From Thiomargarita sp. (GTDB taxonomy: Bacteria; Pseudomonadota; Gammaproteobacteria; Beggiatoales; Beggiatoaceae), in the NCBI GenBank assembly GCA_020721025.1, contig DYNO01000023.1, forward strand, positions 1 to 6,634: a stretch of DNA of 6,634 nt, read 5' to 3'. Each line of letters begins with the position of its first letter. Within the stretch, counting starts at the first letter, position 1. The notes beneath the pieces were generated by a model, which saw only the letters and a list, made by a program, of their open reading frames with translations, searched no databases and was not told where the DNA came from. Shown here one piece after another: positions 1 through 6,076 of the stretch. The position numbers and the translations under genes were made by a program.

Positions 1-905
1 TTGAGGATGTGTTGTTGATGCCGTTAGAAATTCACCACGCCCCAATCGGTTTTGTCTATTTAGAAAATGCCCGACATTTGAGCCAAGCTGATCGTGATCT
101 GATTCAGATTATGGTACAACAATGTAGCAGCGCGTTGGAAAATCTACAGCTATACATGGACTTAAAAGCTGCCAATGAGAAAACGTTGAAGATGTTAGAA
201 ATGGCGGAATTGGCGCGGGAAGAAGCAGAACTGGCGCGGCAGGAGGCTGAAATCGCTAGCAAGGCAAAAAGTCAATTTCTCGCCAACATGAGCCACGAAT
301 TACGCACGCCTTTAAATGTCATCATTGGCTACAGCGAGATTGTTGAGGAAGCGGTAGCAGATGCCCAAGTGACGGAATGTATTCCCGATTTACACAAGAT
401 TCAAGACGCGGGCAAACATTTACTGCACTTGGTTGATGATGTCTTGGATTTTTCTAAGATTGAAACGGGGCGCATGGATATTTTGATTGATAAATTCCTA
501 CTCAAACCGTTGATTGAGGAAAAATACAATCATTTTCACATCGCACTTGATCCCACCCTGACCCATATTCACACTGACTGGGCAAAATTACGCAAAATGT
601 TGTTAGCCTTGCTCAGTAACGCGGCGAAATTTACCGAAAATGGCGACATCTGTTTAGAAATCACATCAACCGAACATGCCGTGCTATTTACGGTAAGTGA
701 TAACGGTATCGGGATGACTCCAGAGCAACAATTACAACTGTTTCAACCCTTTAGTCAAGGTGATCCCTCATTTACCCGGCGTTATGGCGGAGCAGGTTTA
801 GGATTGGCAGTGACCCAGCGTCTTGCATCTATTTTGGGCGGGGAATTGACCTGCGTGAGCGAATTACAACGGGGCAGCACCTTTGTGTTATCCTTGCCAC
901 GATAA
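1..905 (+). CDS. Sensor histidine kinase, 3' part (GAF end + HisKA + HATPase_c)
   Basis: This is the C-terminal part of a two-component sensor kinase. The reading frame is open to the left window edge, so the start lies outside. A GTG at 9 is in frame but sits inside the domain and is unlikely to be the true start. Counting from codon 9, residues 1-45 look like the end of a GAF-type sensory domain (APIGFVYLEN, then a helix). Residues 55-88 form a charged, Ala/Glu-rich coiled coil with a near-repeat (ELAREEA/ELARQEA). The H-box MSHELRTPLN places the phospho-accepting His at 96. The ATPase domain has the N-box LLSNAAKFTENG (about 202-212), G1 box SDNGIGM (230-236), F box LFQPFSQGD (244-252) and G2 box YGGAGLGLAV (259-268). 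All catalytic motifs appear intact. The protein ends soon after the ATPase domain, so no C-terminal receiver domain is attached. No transmembrane segment is visible in this part. The signal and the partner regulator are unknown. hypC follows 73 bases downstream on the same strand. Confidence 0.93.
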   Translation, partial: EDVLLMPLEIHHAPIGFVYLENARHLSQADRDLIQIMVQQCSSALENLQLYMDLKAANEKTLKMLEMAELAREEAELARQEAEIASKAKSQFLANMSHELRTPLNVIIGYSEIVEEAVADAQVTECIPDLHKIQDAGKHLLHLVDDVLDFSKIETGRMDILIDKFLLKPLIEEKYNHFHIALDPTLTHIHTDWAKLRKMLLALLSNAAKFTENGDICLEITSTEHAVLFTVSDNGIGMTPEQQLQLFQPFSQGDPSFTRRYGGAGLGLAVTQRLASILGGELTCVSELQRGSTFVLSLPR

Positions 906-966
906 TCTGCAATCTCCTAAAATAACAAGTAAACCTTTCCCCATTCCCAAATTAAGCACACTTAGC

Positions 967-971
967 GAGGG
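967..971 (+). promoter_or_regulatory. Ribosome binding site fixing the hypC start
   Basis: GAGGG lies 7 bases before the ATG at 979. The same frame is open upstream into the kinase gene, back to about 883. This site and the family-conserved N-terminus MCLGIP together identify 979 as the real start. Confidence 0.75.
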
Positions 972-978
972 TGACACC

Positions 979-1218
979 ATGTGTTTAGGCATTCCAATGC
1001 AAATAGTTGAAATAAAGGATTTTAATGCCCGTTGTGAAGCGAAAGGGGTGGAGCGTGACGTGAGTTTATTTATGCTGCAACATGAGCCGGTCAATGTTGG
1101 GGATTTTGTGATGGTGCATGTCGGCTATGCGATTCAAAAAATGAGCGAAGCAGATGCGTTGTCAACGTGGGAATTATTCGATGAAATGTTGCGTGCTGCG
1201 GAAAGTGTGGACGGTTAA
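979..1218 (+). CDS. hypC: [NiFe]-hydrogenase maturation chaperone HypC (HypC/HybG/HupF family)
   Basis: The protein has 79 residues, a normal size for the family. HypC works in the cytoplasm with HypD: its N-terminal Cys, exposed after Met removal, helps carry the Fe(CN)2CO group to the hydrogenase large-subunit precursor. The sequence shows the diagnostic start MCLGIPMQIVEI with Cys2, and the conserved core VGDFVMVHVGYAIQKMSEADA (about residues 39-59). The start at 979 is chosen because family members begin exactly with MCLxIP and a GAGGG ribosome binding site precedes it; an upstream in-frame extension is not supported. hypA begins 2 bases after the stop, so the two are almost certainly co-transcribed and translationally coupled. 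No convincing promoter was found in the 73 bases after the kinase gene, so read-through from the kinase is possible. Identification is secure. Which hydrogenase it serves cannot be told from the window. Confidence 0.95.
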   Translation: MCLGIPMQIVEIKDFNARCEAKGVERDVSLFMLQHEPVNVGDFVMVHVGYAIQKMSEADALSTWELFDEMLRAAESVDG

Positions 1219-1220
1219 TC

Positions 1221-1592
1221 ATGCACGAATTATCCGTGTGTCAAGCCTTAATTACCCAAGTCGAACAAGTCGCGCACCAACATCAAGCCGGTGAAGTTGC
1301 ACAACTGATTGTACAAATTGGCGTACTCAGCGGTATTGAACCAGAATTATTGCAACAAGCATTTACCATTGCGCGTACCACTTCCCCAGTGACGCAACAA
1401 AGCGAGTTAGTGATTGAATCGCTTCCTATTCGCGTGCATTGTTCCCGTTGTGATCAGGAAAGCACGGCGACGGCAAATCGGTTGCTCTGTGGTCATTGTG
1501 GTGCATGGCAGACGCGGTTAGTCAGTGGTGACGAATTATTATTAAAAAGCGTGGAGTTGGTCACTCATGAGAAATCAGATAATGGCAGTTGA
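1221..1592 (+). CDS. hypA: Hydrogenase nickel incorporation protein HypA
   Basis: The protein has 123 residues, slightly longer than the usual 113-118. HypA binds nickel through its N-terminal residues and, with the GTPase HypB, inserts it into the hydrogenase large subunit in the cytoplasm. The start MHELS with Ni-ligand His2 is exactly as in the family. The structural zinc site is intact as two Cys pairs, CSRC (Cys74, Cys77) and CGHC (Cys90, Cys93). The N-terminal half has the typical pattern VQIGVLSGIEPELLQQAF (31-48). The C-terminal tail after SVELV is extended by about nine polar residues (THEKSDNGS). The ATG lies 2 bases after the hypC stop. HypB, HypD, HypE and HypF must be encoded elsewhere if the pathway is functional. 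The pairing of hypC with hypA outside a complete hyp operon is a little unusual. Confidence 0.95.
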   Translation: MHELSVCQALITQVEQVAHQHQAGEVAQLIVQIGVLSGIEPELLQQAFTIARTTSPVTQQSELVIESLPIRVHCSRCDQESTATANRLLCGHCGAWQTRLVSGDELLLKSVELVTHEKSDNGS

Positions 1593-1639
1593 TACAAGAT
1601 GTTAAAATCTGCATCCGCCTATTACCCATCATTGAGCAC

Positions 1640-1668
1640 AAAAAAAGCACTACGGTGAAGTAAGTGCT
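1640..1668 (-). terminator. Rho-independent terminator of the tRNA-Val gene
   Basis: Read on the minus strand, a stem of 8 base pairs with one bulged base (GTGCT + TAC pairing with GTA + AGCAC) and a six-base loop is followed by a run of seven Ts. It starts 15 bases past the CCA end of the tRNA. On the plus strand the hairpin is not followed by a T-run, so it would be at most a weak terminator for hypA. A GAGCAC at 1634-1639 could pair with GTGCTC at 1664-1669 as an alternative fold. Confidence 0.8.
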
Positions 1669-1683
1669 CTGAATAAAAATCGT

Positions 1684-1758
1684 TGGTAGGCGCGAGTGGG
1701 ATCGAACCACCGACCACTACCATGTCAAGGTAGTGCTCTACCACTGAGCTACGCGCCT
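1684..1758 (-). tRNA. tRNA-Val (anticodon GAC)
   Basis: A complete 75-base cloverleaf reads on the minus strand. The acceptor stem is AGGCGCG/CGCGCCT. The D arm is GCTC with a seven-base loop and GAGC. The anticodon stem is CTACC/GGTAG with loop TTGACAT, giving anticodon GAC (valine codons GUC/GUU). The five-base variable loop is TGGTC. The T arm is GGTGG/CCACT with loop TTCGATC, and its first pair is a G-U wobble. Discriminator A is followed by an encoded CCA. The anticodon and T-arm regions closely resemble E. coli tRNA-Val(GAC). The gene lies downstream of hscA on the same strand and has its own candidate promoter and a terminator. Confidence 0.96.
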
Positions 1759-1773
1759 CTATTGAAGTCGATC

Positions 1774-1802
1774 ATTATGCCAAACTTCGAGTCAAAAAAC
1801 AA
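1774..1802 (-). promoter_or_regulatory. Candidate sigma70-type promoter for tRNA-Val
   Basis: On the minus strand, TTGTTT (1797-1802) and CATAAT (1774-1779, five of six consensus positions) are separated by exactly 17 bases. The -10 box ends 15 bases before the first base of the tRNA, which fits a short 5' leader. The -35 box is poor (three of six). A TTGACT lies between the two boxes but is too close (10 bases) to serve with this -10. Confidence 0.5.
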
Positions 1803-1893
1803 GTCGTTTGTTCTTAATTTCTAGCATCCGCTTATCATTTTCAAAATCAACAAATTAATTGAGACCGTTGCAACAAGTCCATGCCATGAATTA

Positions 1894-3750
1894 TCAAAAT
1901 TCATCCACCCGTTTGCCTGCCATCGCCTGACGGATAGCGTTATCCATGCGGCGCGCCACAAAATCTTGAGTGACTTGTTCAACCTGTTGAATAGCTTGCT
2001 TAATTGCCAGCGAATCGGTTGCCGCATTCACTTGAATTAATTGGGCAAGAGCCTGATCAATCTGAACTTTCTCTTCCGGTAACACGAGGTGAGCATCCGC
2101 TTTTAATGCCGCTTGCAGGGCTAAAATCACCCGTTCCGCTTCAACTTGTTGTTCTCGCAAGGCGCGCAACGCGACATCGTGCTGGGCATAAGCGAATGAA
2201 TCTTTGAGCATTTTTTCAATATCACTGTCGTGCAAGCCGTAAGAGGGTTTGACGATAATTTCGCTACGAATGCCTGTTATCTGTTCCTGCGCTGCGACAC
2301 TGAGCAAGCCATCGGCATCCACTTGAAATGTCACGCGAATTCGTGCTGCACCGGCAACCATCGGCGGAATGCCACGCAATTCAAAGCGCGCCAATGACCG
2401 ACAATCGCTAACCAATTCTCGCTCGCCCTGCACGACGTGAATTGCCATCGCAGTTTGTCCATCTTTAAACGTGGTAAAATCCTGAGCTTTTGCAACGGGA
2501 ATTGTCGTGTTACGTTGAATCAATTTTTCGACCAAGCCGCCCATCGTTTCCAAACCCAATGACAAGGGAATGACATCAAGCAATAAAAGTTCGTCATCCG
2601 ATTTATTGCCTGCTAAAACATTGGCTTGAATTGCAGCACCGATGGCAACCACTTTGTCGGGATCGATGTCGCAGCGTGGTTCTCGTTTGAAAAATTCAGC
2701 AACTTGTTCGCGGACTCGTAACATGCGCGTCGAACCACCCACTAAGACAACTTCTTGAATTTCTTCAACAGTAATTCCCGCATCCCGCAAGGCGCGCCGA
2801 CAAGGTTGCAAGGTTTTTTGAATCCAAGTATCTGCTAAAGCATTGAGTTGTTCACGAGTTAATTCGCCTTGCCAATCATTGAGTTGTAGTGAAACAGTGG
2901 GTTGAGTCGTCAGCGTTTCCTTAGCACGACGGGCGGTATCGAGCAATTCTCGCAAGTGTTCATGACTGGCATCTTCCGCAATTCTCGCTTGTTGTATCAA
3001 CCATTGGGCAATTTCGTGGTCAATGTCATCGCCACCGAGCGCAGAATCCCCCGCGGTCGCCATGACTTCAAAGATGCCGTGTTGCAACCGTAAAATCGAA
3101 ATGTCAAACGTGCCGCCGCCCAGATCGTAAATCGCATGAATTCCTTCAGCTTTTTTATCCAAGCCGTAAGCAACCGCTGCCGCTGTGGGTTCATTCAGCA
3201 ACCGCAATACATGCAAACCCGCCAATTTCGCTGCATCTTTTGTGGCTTGACGTTGGGCATCGTTGAAATACGCAGGAACGGTAATGACAACTCCGGTCAA
3301 TTCCCCGCCTAAAGTTGCTTCTGCCCGCTGTTTCAAGGTGTTAAGAATTTCTGCGGAAACTTGCACCGGACTGACATCGCCAGCAATGGTGTGAATCAGC
3401 GGCATTCCCCGTTCGGATTGTTCAATAAATTGGTAGGGCAAACGCGTCCCCAATATTTTTACTTCCGCCAACCCGCGCCCCATAAAACGCTTGACTGATG
3501 CAATGGTATTTAAGGGATCGGAAAGGGCAAGATTTTTTGCAGCATGACCAACCAGCGGCGGCGCGTTCAAACGATAGTGAACAATCGAGGGAAGTAGATG
3601 ATTTTCATGCTCATCCGGCAAAGTTTCCGCGATACCACTACGCACGGTGGCAATCAGGGAGTTGGTCGTACCGAGATCAATACCCGCAGCAAGACGATGT
3701 TGATGGGGGGCGGCTGCCTTGCCGGGTTCGGAAATTTGAAGTAATGCCAT
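1894..3750 (-). CDS. hscA: Fe-S cluster assembly chaperone HscA (Hsp70 family)
   Basis: This is a 618-residue specialised Hsp70 (E. coli HscA has 616). With co-chaperone HscB it uses ATP hydrolysis to help release Fe-S clusters from scaffold IscU. The N-terminus MALLQISEPGKAAAPHQHRL is nearly that of E. coli HscA and separates it from DnaK. The nucleotide-binding domain shows phosphate-1 GIDLGTTNSL (23-32), VVITVPAYFNDAQRQATKDA (154-173), phosphate-2 IYDLGGGTFDIS (207-218) and adenosine motif VVLVGGSTR (334-342). The linker LLLLDVIPLSLGLE (388-401) leads to the substrate-binding domain (GQTAMAIHVVQGERELVSDC, 431-450), the helical lid, and the end ARRMDNAIRQAMAGKRVDEF. The start at 3750 matches family length, with a weak AGG 7 bases upstream. 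Neither hscB nor fdx is adjacent: a methyltransferase gene ends 123 bases upstream and tRNA-Val lies downstream. A TTGACA at 3825-3830 in the leader lacks a good -10 partner, and no IscR-type operator was seen. No clear terminator follows. Confidence 0.97.
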   Translation of the reverse strand: MALLQISEPGKAAAPHQHRLAAGIDLGTTNSLIATVRSGIAETLPDEHENHLLPSIVHYRLNAPPLVGHAAKNLALSDPLNTIASVKRFMGRGLAEVKILGTRLPYQFIEQSERGMPLIHTIAGDVSPVQVSAEILNTLKQRAEATLGGELTGVVITVPAYFNDAQRQATKDAAKLAGLHVLRLLNEPTAAAVAYGLDKKAEGIHAIYDLGGGTFDISILRLQHGIFEVMATAGDSALGGDDIDHEIAQWLIQQARIAEDASHEHLRELLDTARRAKETLTTQPTVSLQLNDWQGELTREQLNALADTWIQKTLQPCRRALRDAGITVEEIQEVVLVGGSTRMLRVREQVAEFFKREPRCDIDPDKVVAIGAAIQANVLAGNKSDDELLLLDVIPLSLGLETMGGLVEKLIQRNTTIPVAKAQDFTTFKDGQTAMAIHVVQGERELVSDCRSLARFELRGIPPMVAGAARIRVTFQVDADGLLSVAAQEQITGIRSEIIVKPSYGLHDSDIEKMLKDSFAYAQHDVALRALREQQVEAERVILALQAALKADAHLVLPEEKVQIDQALAQLIQVNAATDSLAIKQAIQQVEQVTQDFVARRMDNAIRQAMAGKRVDEF

Positions 3751-3873
3751 GAGGTAACCTAACCTTTTATTGTTTATTCAAATAACATTAGATGCGAATT
3801 TAAGAACGAAAAATGAGTGATTGTTGTCAACCCCGCACAACTATCATTACTCTAATTCTCAGATTTAGCATGA

Positions 3874-5298
3874 TTAACCAAACTGATATGGATCAAAGCG
3901 ATTGAGTATGTTACTTTTAATTGGACGTTTTTCATCCCAAAAAATCAACGATGAATAAAAATCCAAAGTATTCTGCGAAGTTAGAATCTCAAAAATCAAT
4001 ATTGCTTCAGCTTCATCATCGAAACTCAAGAAATACACCGTGTCATCAAATACCACAGGTTTTTGCTCTATGGGTTGAATCAGTCGAAAAGCCAGCTTTT
4101 TATACAAACCACAAATTGCAATTTTATAGGGGGTAAAGCTATAGTTGCCTACCCCAAAAATTGAAAATCTAGAACGATAATGATAAATCCTGCTTTTTCT
4201 AGCATTAAAATAAGATTCATGAGCCTCCAGATACTTCCATGTTTTGGGCGCATCTTTTTGAATTGAATCAGTTATATCTCCAACCTCTCTCTGAGTCACT
4301 AAAATATAACGTTCAGTGTGCTTTGTTCTACCGTTGGCAATATCTGACCCTTTTAGCAATGGATATAAATACTTGGGCTCGACATCAACTATTTCGCCTA
4401 ACTTATTGAAATAATGATTATCTTTTTTACGAAGTTCCAGTATATTAGAACAATCGTGCTTAATCCCAGAACGCCAACTTACCTTACTGTGTCCGTCATA
4501 TTGGCTCAACTGTTCGAATTTTTTCAGATCACGTACCACCCTACCGTTGCGATATCCGATATTTTGCGTCTGTTCGCTTTCAAGTGATTGATAAACTAAA
4601 TAATCGTAATGATAAATATGGGGTTTAAATTCGCAAAATAACAGGCAAGCATCCACACACGCGTTGAAATATCGTTTTGCATCTATTTGATATAACATAG
4701 CTTGTTGAATTCCAATCCGTTTGGCGTGTAGGTGAGCTAAAAATTTTCGAGCCACAGAAGTCTTGCATAACATCGCAATATAACCATGACGATTTTCTAG
4801 CCAACTGGTGGTTTGCAACAGCATCCATTCAGAAATATCAAAATTACTTTTGCCTGTCAGTGCCTTAATACCAGAATCATTTGAAAAATTAGATTTTATC
4901 GGCAAGTTTGTGCTATTGATACGACTTTGTTGCGAATTAGTTACCCAAGGAAAATTACCCAGTATCAACAGAGAGCCTTGATTTTCAAGAATTTTCTCCC
5001 AGTTAAAATGAAAAAAATCGCCCTGAATCAACTCAATGTTTTCTGAGCGTTCCCACAATTTTTTTCGAGTTTCGAGTAATTTAAGATGCTCAACATTAAT
5101 TTCTAACCCAATGATTTTGCGAGTAGAAGGAAAGTTTTGAGTTGCAATTTCGATAAAATTTCCAATACCACATGTCGGTTCAATGATCAAATCCGGTGAA
5201 ATACCTAGTTTCACCAATTTTTGACCCACTTGTCGTGCCAGAGAAAGCGGCGTTTGAAAGTCACCATATTCAATTTTAGTTTTGGAAGGGTTACTCAT
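3874..5298 (-). CDS. N6-adenine DNA methyltransferase of a Type II-like R-M system
   Basis: This 474-residue S-adenosylmethionine-dependent DNA methyltransferase probably protects host DNA from the endonuclease encoded just upstream. Motif order fits the gamma class. Motif X-like YGDFQTP is at 11-17, motif I EPTCGIGNF at 40-48 (SAM binding), acidic motif II GLEIN at 64-68 and motif III QGDFF at 92-96. The catalytic motif IV appears as LGNFPWVTNS (113-122), where the usual form is NPPY or NPPW. A conserved KSNFDISEWMLL follows at 150-161. The C-terminal half, including KYLYPLLKGSDI (309-320), is the likely target-recognition region. The ATG lies inside the end of the endonuclease gene (8-base overlap, ATGAGTAA). 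No Shine-Dalgarno sequence lies close upstream, so translation probably depends on coupling. Base composition is visibly more AT-rich than in hscA, consistent with horizontal acquisition. The recognition sequence cannot be read from the protein. Confidence 0.9.
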   Translation of the reverse strand: MSNPSKTKIEYGDFQTPLSLARQVGQKLVKLGISPDLIIEPTCGIGNFIEIATQNFPSTRKIIGLEINVEHLKLLETRKKLWERSENIELIQGDFFHFNWEKILENQGSLLILGNFPWVTNSQQSRINSTNLPIKSNFSNDSGIKALTGKSNFDISEWMLLQTTSWLENRHGYIAMLCKTSVARKFLAHLHAKRIGIQQAMLYQIDAKRYFNACVDACLLFCEFKPHIYHYDYLVYQSLESEQTQNIGYRNGRVVRDLKKFEQLSQYDGHSKVSWRSGIKHDCSNILELRKKDNHYFNKLGEIVDVEPKYLYPLLKGSDIANGRTKHTERYILVTQREVGDITDSIQKDAPKTWKYLEAHESYFNARKSRIYHYRSRFSIFGVGNYSFTPYKIAICGLYKKLAFRLIQPIEQKPVVFDDTVYFLSFDDEAEAILIFEILTSQNTLDFYSSLIFWDEKRPIKSNILNRFDPYQFG

Positions 5299-5959
5299 GA
5301 TTAATACGATAAATGCCAGTTACTTTTCCTGCTTGTTCAATCACGCGGCTGTATTGCAATCGCCATTGCAGTGCATTTGAAATGGTTAAAAATCCTTTCA
5401 TGGGTGGATGTTGAAGCAAATCATCGGCTATTTTTCCTAATTCAATCTCGTCAACAGGTAAATTTCTATCTGCCATAAAAGCCATCAAATCATCTTTATT
5501 TCCATCATTTTTGAGGATGTCTAAAATTCCTTTCGTCATTTGAAAATCTGCTGTTCGTTCCGCTGCGACGAAAATTGTGTGTAAAATGTTCAAAGAAGCA
5601 GCACGTTTCAGCGGATCATCTTGTTTTTCATAAACAAAAATAAGCAGAGAATAACCCAGTCCATAAATTTTTTGGCGCGCCGATTTGAACGGACAAGAGG
5701 ACTGAGGCTGTTGAATACTGGTCACTTTGATATCTACCAATAACTCAGGAAAATCAATCCCACTGGCTGAATTACCAGCTTGAAATTCATAATGTTGTCT
5801 CAGATAGTTTTTAAATTTATGCTCAAGATACGTTCCAACCGCCTTACCATCGGTGACTCCAAATAAAGATTTTTCCGCATGTTGAGATTCAAGGGCAGAA
5901 AAACGAGCAGATTCATCACGTAATATTTCAAGAGTGAGTAAGTGCATAGGATTTAGCAT
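5291..5959 (-). CDS. Putative Type II restriction endonuclease (PD-(D/E)xK fold)
   Basis: This 222-residue protein is probably the nuclease partner of the overlapping methyltransferase. A PD-(D/E)xK-type active site is visible as GIDFPELLVDIKVTS (67-81), with Asp69, Asp76 and Lys78 as candidate metal and catalytic residues. Glu46 in GTYLEHKFKNYL (42-53) is a plausible helix-A acidic residue. The stretch QPQSSCPFKSARQKIYGLGY (84-103) looks strongly conserved in type and may contact DNA. There is no signal peptide or membrane segment. The start at 5959 and a second ATG four codons later are both possible, and neither has a clear Shine-Dalgarno sequence. A candidate promoter with an overlapping inverted repeat lies upstream. 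The gene precedes its methyltransferase and no separate controller gene is seen. Assignment rests on the active-site pattern plus the methyltransferase neighbour; specificity is unknown. Confidence 0.78.
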   Translation of the reverse strand: MLNPMHLLTLEILRDESARFSALESQHAEKSLFGVTDGKAVGTYLEHKFKNYLRQHYEFQAGNSASGIDFPELLVDIKVTSIQQPQSSCPFKSARQKIYGLGYSLLIFVYEKQDDPLKRAASLNILHTIFVAAERTADFQMTKGILDILKNDGNKDDLMAFMADRNLPVDEIELGKIADDLLQHPPMKGFLTISNALQWRLQYSRVIEQAGKVTGIYRINHE

Positions 5960-5999
5960 AAAGTTTCGTTTAAATAGGTTGGTATCTTTGGAGTGTAAA

Positions 6000-6028
6000 T
6001 TTGTAAAATCAATGAGTTAGTATCACAA
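6000..6028 (-). promoter_or_regulatory. Candidate promoter for the restriction-modification genes
   Basis: On the minus strand, TTGTGA (6023-6028, four of six) and TACAAA (6000-6005, four of six) have 17-base spacing. They lie about 40 bases before the endonuclease ATG at 5959. The match is modest, but this is the best pair in the 117-base gap, and an inverted repeat overlaps its -35 box. Confidence 0.3.
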
Positions 6029-6039
6029 GTGCGTAACTC
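6014..6039. repeat. Inverted repeat GAGTTA-N14-TAACTC upstream of the endonuclease gene
   Basis: Two perfect six-base arms (6014-6019 and 6034-6039) flank a centre that contains its own small dyad CACAAGTG (6024-6031), offset by one base. It lies in the gap between the large upstream gene and the endonuclease gene and covers the candidate -35 box. It could be an operator. It has no T-run typical of a terminator, although a weak transcript hairpin is possible. Confidence 0.4.
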
Positions 6040-6076
6040 CTGATGATTGTCATGTTGCACATTTAGGTTTCCAAAG

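Noticed and set aside
883..978. N-terminal extension of hypC in the same frame
   Set aside because: HypC proteins start with MCLxIP and a good ribosome site precedes 979. The extension overlaps the kinase stop and has no family similarity.
1684..1758. tRNA-Val as an integration site for the defence genes
   Set aside because: The tRNA is intact, the defence genes are separated from it by the whole of hscA, and no repeated tRNA 3' fragment or integrase was seen.
1864..1871. Palindrome GTTGCAAC downstream of hscA as a terminator or operator
   Set aside because: It is an eight-base palindrome with no loop and no T-run, and could occur by chance.
3825..3830. TTGACA as the -35 box of an hscA promoter
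   Set aside because: The -35 is perfect, but at 16-19 base spacing no sequence resembling TATAAT is present, so the promoter is not supported as a feature.
3853..3869. Quasi-palindrome CTAAATCTGAGAATTAG (minus strand) after the methyltransferase as a terminator
   Set aside because: The arms meet with no room for a loop and no T-run follows.
4179..4616. Repeated TAATGATAAAT at about 4179 and 4606
   Set aside because: Both copies fall in the methyltransferase coding region and spell the peptide IYHY twice. They are too short and coding-constrained to call a repeat element.
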